A stretch of DNA of 49,284 nucleotides from a virus (IMGVR_UViG_3300035701_000054:1-49284); one strand, 5' to 3'; positions 39,717 through 47,560 are shown, counted from the first letter of the stretch. Notes: generated by a model from the sequence alone, not told the origin. Made by a program: numbers and translations.

Positions 39717-40764
39717 AGCTAAAATTAAAATTGGTGACTTAGTAGAAGCATTGGGCTGTAATAGTCCCGAACAAGAAATCAACATTTCTAATTCTACATT
39801 AAGAGTTAACACCCCTAAAGGATATCAAAAAATATTAGGGGTCAGAAAAACTAAAGAGTTACCTATAGTTAGATTAGAAACAGAAAGAAATATTTTAAGG
39901 TGTGCTACTGAACATAGAGTAGAAACATCTCTTGGATTTCAATTTGTAACAGAAGCAAAAGACGTTTTTACTAAAAATGGATTTCAAGTGTGCAAAATAA
40001 TAACAGAAAATATAAAAGAAAATTGTTATGATGTTCAAATTGAAAACACGCACTCATACTGGGCTAATGAGATCCATAGTCACAACTCGATCTTTTTAGC
40101 GAACTGGGCCGTGGCAACTATTAAACAAGGATTTAATGCGTTAGTCTATACTCTAGAAATTTCTGAAGAACGCTTGAGCATGAGACATGACGCGATACTC
40201 ACAAAGATCCACGTTGATGAGCTAATTTATGATATAGATAAAATCAAAGAAAAATATAAGAACTTCGCTAAAATAAGCAAAGCCAATCTTTGGGTCAAAG
40301 AGTTTCCAACTAAGTTAGCTTCGATCAACACTCTCAGAAGCCACTTTGAACAACTTTACACTTATGAAGATTTTCGACCTGATGTTATTTTCGTTGACTA
40401 TGCAGCCTTATTAAAACCCTCGTTTCGGGTAGATTCATATGAAGATTTAAAAGCAATCTACGAAGAACTTCGAGGATGGGCAGTTGAGCTAGATATTCCG
40501 ATTGTGACAGCTGCTCAAACAAATAGAACATCTCTCGATCCGAAGGGTGGCACTAAAGAAATTATTACCCAAGCTCAAGTTGCTGATTCACTTGGCATTG
40601 CGCAAACAGTCGATCTTTTTATGACGATAACTCAATCAAGAACTGAAAAAGAACAAGGTACTATCAACCTCTATATAGACAAGCACAGACACGGTGAATC
40701 TTCAAAAACTATTAAATACTATATAGACTACAAGAACTTTATATTAGATGAAATAGCGATTTAA
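39706..40764 (+). CDS. gp41: Intein C-fragment fused to DnaB-type helicase (gp41) C-terminal half
   Basis: The first 127 residues are the intein C-part: KIKIGDLVEAL, CATEHRVETS (block B), YDVQIENTHSYWANEIHSHN (blocks F and G, penultimate His present). The Ser +1 (nt 40087) then begins SIFLANWAVATIKQGFNALV, the helicase core, with VIFVDYAALLK (Walker B), TAAQTNRTS and YIDKHRHGESS (arginine-finger region). The start is TTG 39706, with GAGG 6 nt upstream inside the endonuclease gene. Confidence 0.9.
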   Translation: MRIRAKIKIGDLVEALGCNSPEQEINISNSTLRVNTPKGYQKILGVRKTKELPIVRLETERNILRCATEHRVETSLGFQFVTEAKDVFTKNGFQVCKIITENIKENCYDVQIENTHSYWANEIHSHNSIFLANWAVATIKQGFNALVYTLEISEERLSMRHDAILTKIHVDELIYDIDKIKEKYKNFAKISKANLWVKEFPTKLASINTLRSHFEQLYTYEDFRPDVIFVDYAALLKPSFRVDSYEDLKAIYEELRGWAVELDIPIVTAAQTNRTSLDPKGGTKEIITQAQVADSLGIAQTVDLFMTITQSRTEKEQGTINLYIDKHRHGESSKTIKYYIDYKNFILDEIAI

Positions 40765-40769
40765 AAAAT

Positions 40770-40779
40770 CAAGATAAAT
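40770..40779 (+). promoter_or_regulatory. CAAGATAAAT motif
   Basis: A member of the recurrent AAGATAAA set, 24 nt before the cupin start, with GGAGGG in between. Confidence 0.3.
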
Positions 40780-40803
40780 CATATAATTGCTGGAGGGACG
40801 CTA

Positions 40804-41271
40804 ATGCCAGATTTAAAAGATTTTCTTGACCTACTTAACGAAGCTGAGAATACCGAGAAGAAGCTCGATGAAAAGAGCACAGGGTTTCATACAGACATAG
40901 AGAAAGACACTGTAGACAACAAGAACTATCGCAAGATTCTTTTTACAGGTGACTATCTACAATTAGGTTTGATGTCAATCGAACCCGGAAAAGACGTTGG
41001 ATTAGAAACGCATCCCGATACTGACCAATTTTTCAGAGTTGATGGTGGTAGCGGAGAAGCTACAATCGGAGGAAAGAAATATCCTCTAAAGGATGGAGAT
41101 GCAATAGTAATCCCCGCAGGATCTGAACACAACATAACAGCTTCAGATAAGGGAATAAAGCTATATACTGTTTATGCGCCGCCGCACCACAAAGATAAAG
41201 TTATTCATAAAACTAAAGCAGATGCAGAAGCAGATAAAACTGATAAACCTCCAAAAGAAGCTTCGAATTAG
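40804..41271 (+). CDS. Cupin-domain protein
   Basis: The 155-residue protein has a single cupin barrel: LETHPDTDQFFRVDGGSGEA (first metal motif, His and Gln) and KDGDAIVIPAGSEHNI (second motif, His). Flanking N- and C-terminal tails are charged and disordered. Such cupins bind metals or small sugars; substrate is unknown. It begins the metabolic segment with GGAGGG upstream of the ATG. Confidence 0.85.
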   Translation: MPDLKDFLDLLNEAENTEKKLDEKSTGFHTDIEKDTVDNKNYRKILFTGDYLQLGLMSIEPGKDVGLETHPDTDQFFRVDGGSGEATIGGKKYPLKDGDAIVIPAGSEHNITASDKGIKLYTVYAPPHHKDKVIHKTKADAEADKTDKPPKEASN

Positions 41272-41286
41272 TTTTATAATGGAAAC

Positions 41287-41481
41287 ATGAAAACTGAAGA
41301 GAAGTTTCAGTTATTTCAAGCAGCTCTCAAAAAATATAAAGACATAACTCCGTGCACTGGTAAAACTTGGGACGAATGTTATATTGAATATGACGGAGTT
41401 TTGCATCTTTACTTTAATACTACACTTCCAGGGAAAACTGAAAAAACAACTACAGTTATTAGTAGTACAAACCTTCGATAA
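41287..41481 (+). CDS. Small unknown protein
   Basis: The 64-residue protein has a helical N-terminus (MKTEEKFQLFQAALKKYKDI) and a short beta C-terminus. It overlaps the next ATG by one base (TAATG). Confidence 0.6.
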   Translation: MKTEEKFQLFQAALKKYKDITPCTGKTWDECYIEYDGVLHLYFNTTLPGKTEKTTTVISSTNLR

Positions 41482-41711
41482 TGTCTTACAATAAAAGTAT
41501 GACAATTACAGCTCGCTATCGACAAGAGGCATTTTCAGTAGAGCATAATAAACGACACTATACAGCTCTTCGGTTTGAAAATTTACAAGACGGTGGCATA
41601 TCCTACAGCATAAAAGACGACGGAAAAATTTTTGCAAATGTAAATCCAAATACTACTACTTTCAAAATCATCGCAAACGCTATAGAATATAGGAAGAGCC
41701 CAAAGTCATGA
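41481..41711 (+). CDS. Small unknown protein upstream of PARP
   Basis: The 76-residue basic beta-rich protein overlaps both neighbours by 1-4 nt, so it is translationally linked to the PARP gene. No motif is recognised. Confidence 0.6.
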   Translation: MSYNKSMTITARYRQEAFSVEHNKRHYTALRFENLQDGGISYSIKDDGKIFANVNPNTTTFKIIANAIEYRKSPKS

Positions 41712-42922
41712 ACTACGGTTCTAAAAAGTTGATAATGGTTACCGGTGATAACAACAACAAGTTCTATAACATGAAAGACAACAACGACGGGACTTTCACA
41801 AGCGAGTGGGGTCGCATTGGTGCAACAAAAGACTCGACTACGTATCCCATAAAGAAGTGGAACTCTATTTACCGCAACAAAACTGGCAAAGGTTACAAAG
41901 ACATCACAGAGATTTTCGCCGAGAAGATCGACGACAATGTGAACTTCGCTGATATTAAGGACAGTCAGATCTCTCGGTTAGTTTCTGCTTTACAATCTTA
42001 CGCGAAGAAATCAGTCACAGAGAATTATACAGTCACTTCTGAGTCAGTCACTCAAAAGCAAGTCGATGAAGCTCAGATTATTCTCGATAAGTTGACTGTC
42101 CTCAAGGCTATAGATGTATCGCCTCTCAACGAAACTCTCATTGAACTTTACACTATTATTCCTCGTAGAATGAGTAATGTGAAGCATCATCTTTTTGGTA
42201 ACGACATTGGTTTGGTACTCTCAAAAGAAAATCTTGAAAGAGTGATTGCTAACGAACAAGCAACTCTCGACGTCATGAGTGGTCAGGTTTCTACTAACAC
42301 TAAAACAAAAGACGTCAACGATAAAGAACACAAAACACTTCTTGATGTTATGGGCTTGGCTGTCGAAGCAATAAACGATCAAGATCATCAGACGATTCTT
42401 AAACTTCTCGGTCCCAATGCTCGGCAATTCAAATCTGCTTATAGAGTCATCAACCTGAAGACACAAGATACATACGATAAGTGGCTTGACAAAGTTACAA
42501 ACAAATCTGCTTATCTTTTCTGGCATGGTTCTCGCAATGAGAACTGGTGGTCTATTCTTGACTCTGGACTTCTAATCCGCCCTTCGAACGCAGTTTTCTC
42601 GGGAGCTATGTTTGGTCACGGAGTTTACTTTGCCGATAAAGCTCAGAAGTCAATAGGATACACTTCTCTTCGTGGAAGTTATTGGGCTGCAGGCTCTTCG
42701 AATCGAGCATATTTGGCTGTATTCAATGTTCATACGGGAAACTGGTTGAAGAGCCAACGACATGAAACTTGGATGTACGATTTAAATGAAAGTAAGTTAA
42801 AGAATCGAGGTAATTACGATTCGCTCTTTGCACTCGGTGGCTATGACCTTCGAAACAATGAATACATCGTCTACAACAAAAACCAATGCACAATTCAATA
42901 TCTCGTTGAGATAGGAGACTAA
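41708..42922 (+). CDS. Poly(ADP-ribose) polymerase with WGR, regulatory and catalytic domains
   Basis: The 404-residue protein has an N-terminal WGR domain (EWGRIGATKDSTTYPIKKW, residues 33-51), a helical PARP regulatory domain (about 80-235) and a catalytic ART domain. The H-Y-E triad is intact: WHGSRNENWW (His 273), GHGVYFADKAQKS (Tyr 307) and NEYIVYN (Glu 385). This is the full architecture of eukaryotic DNA-dependent PARPs, distinct from the T4 Alt/Mod enzymes. It uses NAD to modify proteins or DNA. The start overlaps the previous stop. Confidence 0.9.
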   Translation: MNYGSKKLIMVTGDNNNKFYNMKDNNDGTFTSEWGRIGATKDSTTYPIKKWNSIYRNKTGKGYKDITEIFAEKIDDNVNFADIKDSQISRLVSALQSYAKKSVTENYTVTSESVTQKQVDEAQIILDKLTVLKAIDVSPLNETLIELYTIIPRRMSNVKHHLFGNDIGLVLSKENLERVIANEQATLDVMSGQVSTNTKTKDVNDKEHKTLLDVMGLAVEAINDQDHQTILKLLGPNARQFKSAYRVINLKTQDTYDKWLDKVTNKSAYLFWHGSRNENWWSILDSGLLIRPSNAVFSGAMFGHGVYFADKAQKSIGYTSLRGSYWAAGSSNRAYLAVFNVHTGNWLKSQRHETWMYDLNESKLKNRGNYDSLFALGGYDLRNNEYIVYNKNQCTIQYLVEIGD

Positions 42923-42998
42923 ATGATATAGATCTTCGACAGTAGTTTAAAACACTTTTGTAAAGAGCATAATATAGATATAAGAAATCTAACTATAA

Positions 42999-43037
42999 GA
43001 GGTTCCAGTAAAGGCTGGCGGCCCCTCAGAAAGGAGG
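42999..43037 (+). promoter_or_regulatory. Structured leader of pncB
   Basis: GAGG (42999-43002) can pair with CCTC (43024-43027), enclosing the hairpin CCAG/CTGG (43005-43008/43015-43018). The same CCTC can alternatively pair with GAGG inside the ribosome-binding site (43034-43037). Two mutually exclusive pairings around a Shine-Dalgarno site suggest translational control, possibly by a ligand. I cannot assign a known riboswitch class; the GAGGTTC start faintly recalls preQ1-I. Confidence 0.45.
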
Positions 43038-43050
43038 CTAAAAACAAGTC

Positions 43051-44204
43051 ATGTCAATAATCAATAGTTTGTTGGACACTGACTTGTACTGAAGTACAAG
43101 TTAACAATGATGCAAGCTGTCTTACATCAGTTTCCAGAAACTACAGTCGAGTATACTTTCAAGTGTAGAAATAAAGCGAACTGGAATGAGAATATAGTTC
43201 GCGAAATTAAAAAAGAGATTTACAACTTTTGTACTTTACGATTTCAACATAGTGAACTTGAATATCTGAGAAGTATCCGATTTCTTAAAAATGATTTCAT
43301 TGATTTCTTAAATTTGTATCATCCGAACTACCAACACATTAAAGTTTTTTTAAATGAAGGCCAGCTCGAGATTAAAATCGAAGGGAGTTGGTTATTGACT
43401 ATTTTGTTTGAAGTTCCTGTTCTCGCAATTGTAAATGAAGTATATTTTAGAGAAGTACCTCAAAAAGAAGGTATTAATCGGTTATTTAAAAAGTTTGAAT
43501 TAGCTCGTTCTGTTAAAGACTTCAAATTTACAGACTTCGGAACTCGGCGAAGAATAAGCAAACAGTGGCAAGAAATAGTTGTTGAAAATTTTGCTAAAAC
43601 TATTCCCGAAATCTTCATAGGAACTTCAAATGTACTTCTTGCAAAAGAGTATAGAATAAAAGTTATAGGAACTATGGCTCACGAATGGATTCAAGCTGGT
43701 CAAGCTATCGGAGTGAGGCTTATCGATTCTCAGAAAAGAATGCTTCAGGCTTGGGTTGATGAATATCGGGGAGACCTTGGAATAGCTTTGACTGACACTC
43801 TCGGAGTTAATGCTTTTATCAAAGACTTCGATCTTTATTTCGCAAAGCTATACGACGGAGTACGCCACGATTCTGGAGACCCAATTGAGTGGGGTGAGAA
43901 GATGATTGCTCATTATCAATCATTGGGTATCGACTCCCGAACTAAACTTTTTATATTTAGTGATGGTCTGACATTCGCCAGGGCCATAGAAATCTTCAAG
44001 CATTTCAGAAACAGAGTAAAACTTTCTTTTGGTATTGGCACGAATCTTACCAACGACTTTGCCGACATTGAGCCTTTGCAGATTGTTCTTAAAATGACTA
44101 AATGCAATGGTCGTCCAGTCGCGAAGTTATCAGATTCGCCGAGTAAAGGAATGTGTCAAGATGAAGCATATTTATTTTATCTAAAGAATGTGTTTGGAAT
44201 ATAA
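43051..44204 (+). CDS. pncB: Nicotinate phosphoribosyltransferase, interrupted near the start (candidate translational bypass)
   Basis: The enzyme condenses nicotinate and PRPP to nicotinate mononucleotide in NAD salvage. ATG 43051, after AAGGAGG (43031-43037), reads MSIINSLLDTDLY and then meets TGA (43090-43092). The remaining 369 codons lie in another frame from AAG 43098: KLTMMQAVLHQFPETTVEY onwards. Joining TAC 43087 to AAG 43098 gives DTDLYKLTMMQA, the conserved NAPRT opening whose Tyr contacts substrate. Later motifs GTMAHEW (catalytic His) and YDGVRHDSGDP are intact. ATG 43107 has no ribosome-binding site and would lose this motif. The gene is therefore either expressed by bypassing an 8-nt gap or inactivated. 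Confidence 0.85.
43080..43103 (+). promoter_or_regulatory. Hairpin with stop codon in its loop at the pncB interruption
   Basis: CTTGTAC/GTACAAG closes on a TGAA tetraloop; A-T, G-U and T-A pairs extend the stem to about 10 pairs. The TAC take-off codon lies at the top of the 5' arm, the TGA stop in the loop and the identical TAC landing codon in the 3' arm. This mirrors the take-off hairpin of T4 gene 60. Confidence 0.8.
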
Positions 44205-44215
44205 AAGGAATAGGC

Positions 44216-44452
44216 ATGAAACTCTTCAGATGCAGACATAAGTTTGGTAAAGTAGAAAATGGTTATCAATATTGTCTCAAGTGCGGCAGAATGATTGTAG
44301 CTCCTTGTTCTCACAAGTGGGAAGATATAGAAAGAGTTAATGTATCAATGTGGAAAAATATCACTGGATATATCATAGTACAGTGCTGTTCACTTTGTAC
44401 AGAGATTAGACAAGTACACATTGGAGAAACACGTGGGCACTGGCCTTTTTGA
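44216..44452 (+). CDS. Cys/His-rich small protein
   Basis: The 78-residue protein has FRCRHKF, YCLKCGRM, PCSHKWED and CCSLC, enough Cys and His for one or two zinc sites. It follows pncB by 11 nt. The function is unknown. Confidence 0.65.
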   Translation: MKLFRCRHKFGKVENGYQYCLKCGRMIVAPCSHKWEDIERVNVSMWKNITGYIIVQCCSLCTEIRQVHIGETRGHWPF

Positions 44453-44464
44453 AGGGAGTTAAAT

Positions 44465-44629
44465 ATGTTCAAGAAAAAGAAAAAAGAAATTCCTAATTGT
44501 GCTATCTGTAAATGGTTGGTTAAAGGTTATGGTAGTCCAACTTGCTCAGCTATAGGCGACAGTTTTACGACTGTAGTTCATAATACAAGATTATGTAAAA
44601 ATCTATTTCAGAGAAAAGAAACAAGATGA
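44465..44629 (+). CDS. Cys-rich small protein (54 aa)
   Basis: The frame encodes a Lys-rich start, then NCAICKWLVKGYGSPTC and LCKNLF. The C-x2-C, Cys, Cys pattern resembles the tandem Cys-rich family at 13.7-14.7 kb. AAGGGAG lies upstream. It ends in ATGA with the PspC gene. Confidence 0.6.
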   Translation: MFKKKKKEIPNCAICKWLVKGYGSPTCSAIGDSFTTVVHNTRLCKNLFQRKETR

Positions 44630-44817
44630 AAAAACTATATAGATATCCCTGTGATGGAATGATCGGTGGGGTCTGCGAAGGTCTTGGCAGATATCTTAAT
44701 ATAGAGCCCGGTATTTTACGTATTGTCTGGTGCGCACTCATAATAGGCTTAGGAGTAGGATTATTTGCTTATCTCGTTGCTTGGATATGCATCCCCGAAT
44801 TGATAGAGGAAGAATAA
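44626..44817 (+). CDS. PspC-domain membrane protein
   Basis: The 63-residue protein is a compact PspC domain: KKLYRYPCDGMIGGVCEGLG, RYLNIEPGILRIVW and a hydrophobic membrane segment (about 36-56) ending CIPEL. PspC senses membrane stress with PspA/B in bacteria. Here it stands alone, so it may dampen or mimic the host phage-shock response; this is inferred. Confidence 0.85.
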   Translation: MKKLYRYPCDGMIGGVCEGLGRYLNIEPGILRIVWCALIIGLGVGLFAYLVAWICIPELIEEE

Positions 44818-44841
44818 GATCGACGCTATGAAAGAGTTAAT

Positions 44842-45474
44842 ATGAGCACTAAAGTATATGATGCATATTCTTATTCTGGCACTCCAGAGGAGTTGATGCA
44901 ATGGTTAATAGAGTTTCGTAGTCTCTACGAAGAAGTTGCAATTGCAGAACTTCAACCTCTGTTTAAAACCGAAGAAGCCCTTTTTCAAAGAGACGCTGAC
45001 AGGTATAAAAATATGAGTTCGCGGACTCTTGAGAAAATTTCTAACGAAAAACTCTTCGAAGATATAACGAATTATTTTAATACGCAGCGGGCGTTAGAGG
45101 CATTTATTGATAGCCAGCTAAACCATCATCTCAATATTGATTCATCGGTCGTGGTCTATTTCTATAAAAGCAAAACCGTTGTTCAGTTTTTCGGTCTAGA
45201 CTTCGGATTACGTAATTATACAAAGAAACTAAGAGAAGAAATAAGCAGCAATAATAAGTTTTCTGATTACTCTTATTGGAATAACACCGATAAACCAGAC
45301 AAAGTCAGTGAAGAAGAATGGGATGAGCGCGAAAAGTTTTATGATGACCTGACTGAACAATATCATTGTTTTAATTCCTTTGGCCTTGTTTATGAGCTTT
45401 CAAACTCAGAAACTTTATTGCATATTTGTCATACGATAGCGGAGAATCGTAAAAAAGAAAAACGGGAGAAGTGA
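44842..45474 (+). CDS. Unknown protein
   Basis: The 210-residue acidic, mostly helical protein has EELMQWLIEFRSLYEEVAIA early, an alternating beta region with SSVVVYFYKSKTVVQFFGLD, and a helical Lys-rich end. No motif is recognised. It lies between the PspC and RNA ligase genes. Confidence 0.65.
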   Translation: MSTKVYDAYSYSGTPEELMQWLIEFRSLYEEVAIAELQPLFKTEEALFQRDADRYKNMSSRTLEKISNEKLFEDITNYFNTQRALEAFIDSQLNHHLNIDSSVVVYFYKSKTVVQFFGLDFGLRNYTKKLREEISSNNKFSDYSYWNNTDKPDKVSEEEWDEREKFYDDLTEQYHCFNSFGLVYELSNSETLLHICHTIAENRKKEKREK

Positions 45475-45475
45475 A

Positions 45476-45793
45476 ATGCAAGAACTGGGAAGATACTATC
45501 TTCATGTTAATGGTGATTTAATATTCAAAAGAGCATTAGTCTATGAGATGGATCTACAATATTTTGATAGTCCTTTCGTAGTGAAGACGTGGGTTATACC
45601 GAAAGAATCACCGACTGGTAATGCAGAAAAAGATATTCATTATATTATGGATTTTTTACTAGAAGCGCTTACCCTATCAGAGGATAAGGAGAGAACTAAA
45701 ATCAGGGTGTACGAGATATGTGATAAGCAGGGTTTTTTGAGAACAGTGCCCGACGAAATAGTTAAAGCGTGGGAGAGTAAAAATAATGTCTAA
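45476..45793 (+). CDS. Unknown protein
   Basis: The 105-residue protein follows the preceding gene by one base, with GGGAGAAG upstream. It is beta-rich with YLHVNGDLIFKRALVYEMDL at the start. No motif is recognised. Confidence 0.6.
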   Translation: MQELGRYYLHVNGDLIFKRALVYEMDLQYFDSPFVVKTWVIPKESPTGNAEKDIHYIMDFLLEALTLSEDKERTKIRVYEICDKQGFLRTVPDEIVKAWESKNNV

Positions 45794-45832
45794 GGCAACT
45801 TATATTTCATGTATTTATAATTGGGGAAGAAA

Positions 45833-46882
45833 ATGGAAAGAAAATTAGCTAGCATTCAAATTATCAAAGAAATCAATCTAATTCCCGACGCTGATGCAAT
45901 CGATCGAGCTACTATTCTTGGGTGGCAATGTGTAGTCAAGAAGGGTGAATTCAAAGTTGGCGATCTTTGTGTTTATTGCGAAGTCGACTCGCTTCTGCCA
46001 ATAAAACCTGAGTTTGAGTTCCTTCGTAAGAGCTGCTTCAATTCTCGTCTTAATGGATTTAGAATTAAAACAATGAAACTAAGAGGCCAAATATCTCAAG
46101 GCATCGCTTTTCCTCTTTCTGTTCTCCCGCCTACGCTTCAAATATTTCCTCCTGTTGAGGATTCTGATGTTAGTATAGTCCTCGAAGTTCGAAAGTATGA
46201 AGTCCCGATTCCCGTATGTCTTGGCGGTGAAGTAAGTGGCAATTTCCCATCTTTCATTCCGAAGACTGATGAAACTCGCATTCAATCTGTACTTAATGTA
46301 CTTAATCGTCATCACGGAGTTCCTTTCACAGTAACTGAAAAATTAGATGGTACTTCTTCTACTTTTTATATTAAAGAAGGAACATTTGGTGTATGTGGTA
46401 GGAATTGGGAGTTCAAGCCTGGAGTGGAAAATGTTTATTGGGAAATAGCTAAAAAATATGACCTTGAAAACAAAATGAAAGCTCTTGGTGCTGGTGACTT
46501 CGCAATTCAAGGTGAAATTGTGGGTCCCGGTATTCAGAAAAACAAATACGCTTTATCTGAACATAAGCTCTTTATTTATCATGCTTTCGACATTTTAAGC
46601 CATACATATTATTATCAAATCGGAGTTGAGAACGTTTGTTATTACCTTGGAGTTCCGATGGTACCCGTTCTTGAAAGGAATTTTTTCCTCAATGAAAAAA
46701 TGAGAAGCGTTGAAGAAGCAGTTAATTTCAGTAGTGGTCTCTCTGTTATCAATAAAAATATTCAGAGAGAAGGTATTGTAGTTAAGTCAGCGCTTGAAAT
46801 GACTGATCCCGAATTAGGGCGACTTTCTTTTAAGGTTGTCAATCCAAACTTTCTTCTTAAATATGAAAAGGACGAAGAATGA
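45833..46882 (+). CDS. RNA ligase, DRB0094 (Rnl5-like) family
   Basis: The 349-residue protein has an N-terminal OB-type domain (ERKLASIQIIKEI; GEFKVGDLCVYCEVDSLLP) and a nucleotidyltransferase core: TEKLDGTSS with catalytic Lys 170, VCGRNWE, QGEIVGPGIQKNKY, REGIVVKS (motif IV) and FKVVNPNFLLKY (motif V). This matches the Deinococcus DraRnl-type ligase, which seals 3'-OH/5'-P nicks in RNA strands. Phage RNA ligases commonly counter tRNA-cleaving host defences. ATG 45833 is preferred because GGGGAAG precedes it. Confidence 0.87.
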   Translation: MERKLASIQIIKEINLIPDADAIDRATILGWQCVVKKGEFKVGDLCVYCEVDSLLPIKPEFEFLRKSCFNSRLNGFRIKTMKLRGQISQGIAFPLSVLPPTLQIFPPVEDSDVSIVLEVRKYEVPIPVCLGGEVSGNFPSFIPKTDETRIQSVLNVLNRHHGVPFTVTEKLDGTSSTFYIKEGTFGVCGRNWEFKPGVENVYWEIAKKYDLENKMKALGAGDFAIQGEIVGPGIQKNKYALSEHKLFIYHAFDILSHTYYYQIGVENVCYYLGVPMVPVLERNFFLNEKMRSVEEAVNFSSGLSVINKNIQREGIVVKSALEMTDPELGRLSFKVVNPNFLLKYEKDEE

Positions 46883-47031
46883 AAAAATTCTTGAGCTGGT
46901 TAAAAGCTGTGATAATTGTAATCATTGTGGCCCTATTAATTGGCTTCGGAGTATTTGTTTCATATAAAATCTATTTTGCTGCACATCCAAACGCTCCTCT
47001 ATGGACATGGTTTTTACATGGAGAATCTTAA
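46879..47031 (+). CDS. Single-pass membrane protein (50 aa)
   Basis: The protein opens MKKFLSWLKAVIIVIIVALL and continues IGFGVFVSYKIYF, one clear membrane helix, then a short Trp-rich tail. It overlaps the RNA ligase stop by ATGA and is directly followed by the lipoprotein gene. A holin or spanin subunit is possible but unproven. Confidence 0.65.
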   Translation: MKKFLSWLKAVIIVIIVALLIGFGVFVSYKIYFAAHPNAPLWTWFLHGES

Positions 47032-47355
47032 ATGAAAGTGTCGTTAATTTTGTTGACTCTTTTCGCGTTAATTTTAGTAAGTTGTGAGAAGCAACACCCA
47101 ACTACTTTCACGGGTAAAATCATTAAAAAAGAAATTATAAAATTAGAAACTAATCATAGTGCTTTTCAGTACAACATAACTTATATACAGTTTCACAATA
47201 ATGTTTATCGTACTAAGAATGATACTGTATATTTCATGTATAACGAGGGAGATGAAATAACATTCCAGACTTGGTCTAAAGAACCTTGGAAAAGTGATCC
47301 CCCTATTATTTATTTGACCAACCACAATAATCAATCTGTCGAAATAGAAAGGTGA
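47032..47355 (+). CDS. Lipoprotein
   Basis: The 107-residue protein has a signal sequence MKVSLILLTLFALILVSC with a lipobox (LVSC) and lipidated Cys 18. The mature part is beta-rich with many aromatic residues (YRTKNDTVYFMYNEGDE). Phage lipoproteins often act in superinfection exclusion; that role is inferred. It starts one base after the preceding TAA. Confidence 0.8.
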   Translation: MKVSLILLTLFALILVSCEKQHPTTFTGKIIKKEIIKLETNHSAFQYNITYIQFHNNVYRTKNDTVYFMYNEGDEITFQTWSKEPWKSDPPIIYLTNHNNQSVEIER

Positions 47356-47359
47356 TAAC

Positions 47360-47560
47360 ATGGAAATTTGCAGAAACGGAAATCATACTCTCATAGAAAT
47401 AATGAGGAAGTACGTTGGCTATGACACAGATCATGTAGTAAGATGGTGTACTTTTTGTGGTGCAGTCGTAGTCGACGTAGAAACTGACAATAGATTGATG
47501 AATCATTTTGAAGAGATGCGGTTTCCCAAATTAATGGATCTTCACATGAAGAAGTCATGA
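47360..47560 (+). CDS. Small Cys-containing protein
   Basis: The 66-residue protein has ICRNGNH and WCTFCGAVVVD, a plausible half zinc ribbon. It overlaps the next start by ATGA. The function is unknown. Confidence 0.55.
   Translation: MEICRNGNHTLIEIMRKYVGYDTDHVVRWCTFCGAVVVDVETDNRLMNHFEEMRFPKLMDLHMKKS

Noticed and set aside
42999-43037. Assignment of the pncB leader to the preQ1-I riboswitch
   Set aside because: Only the GAGGTTC start matches; loop length and the A-rich tail do not fit well, and pncB is not a queuosine gene.
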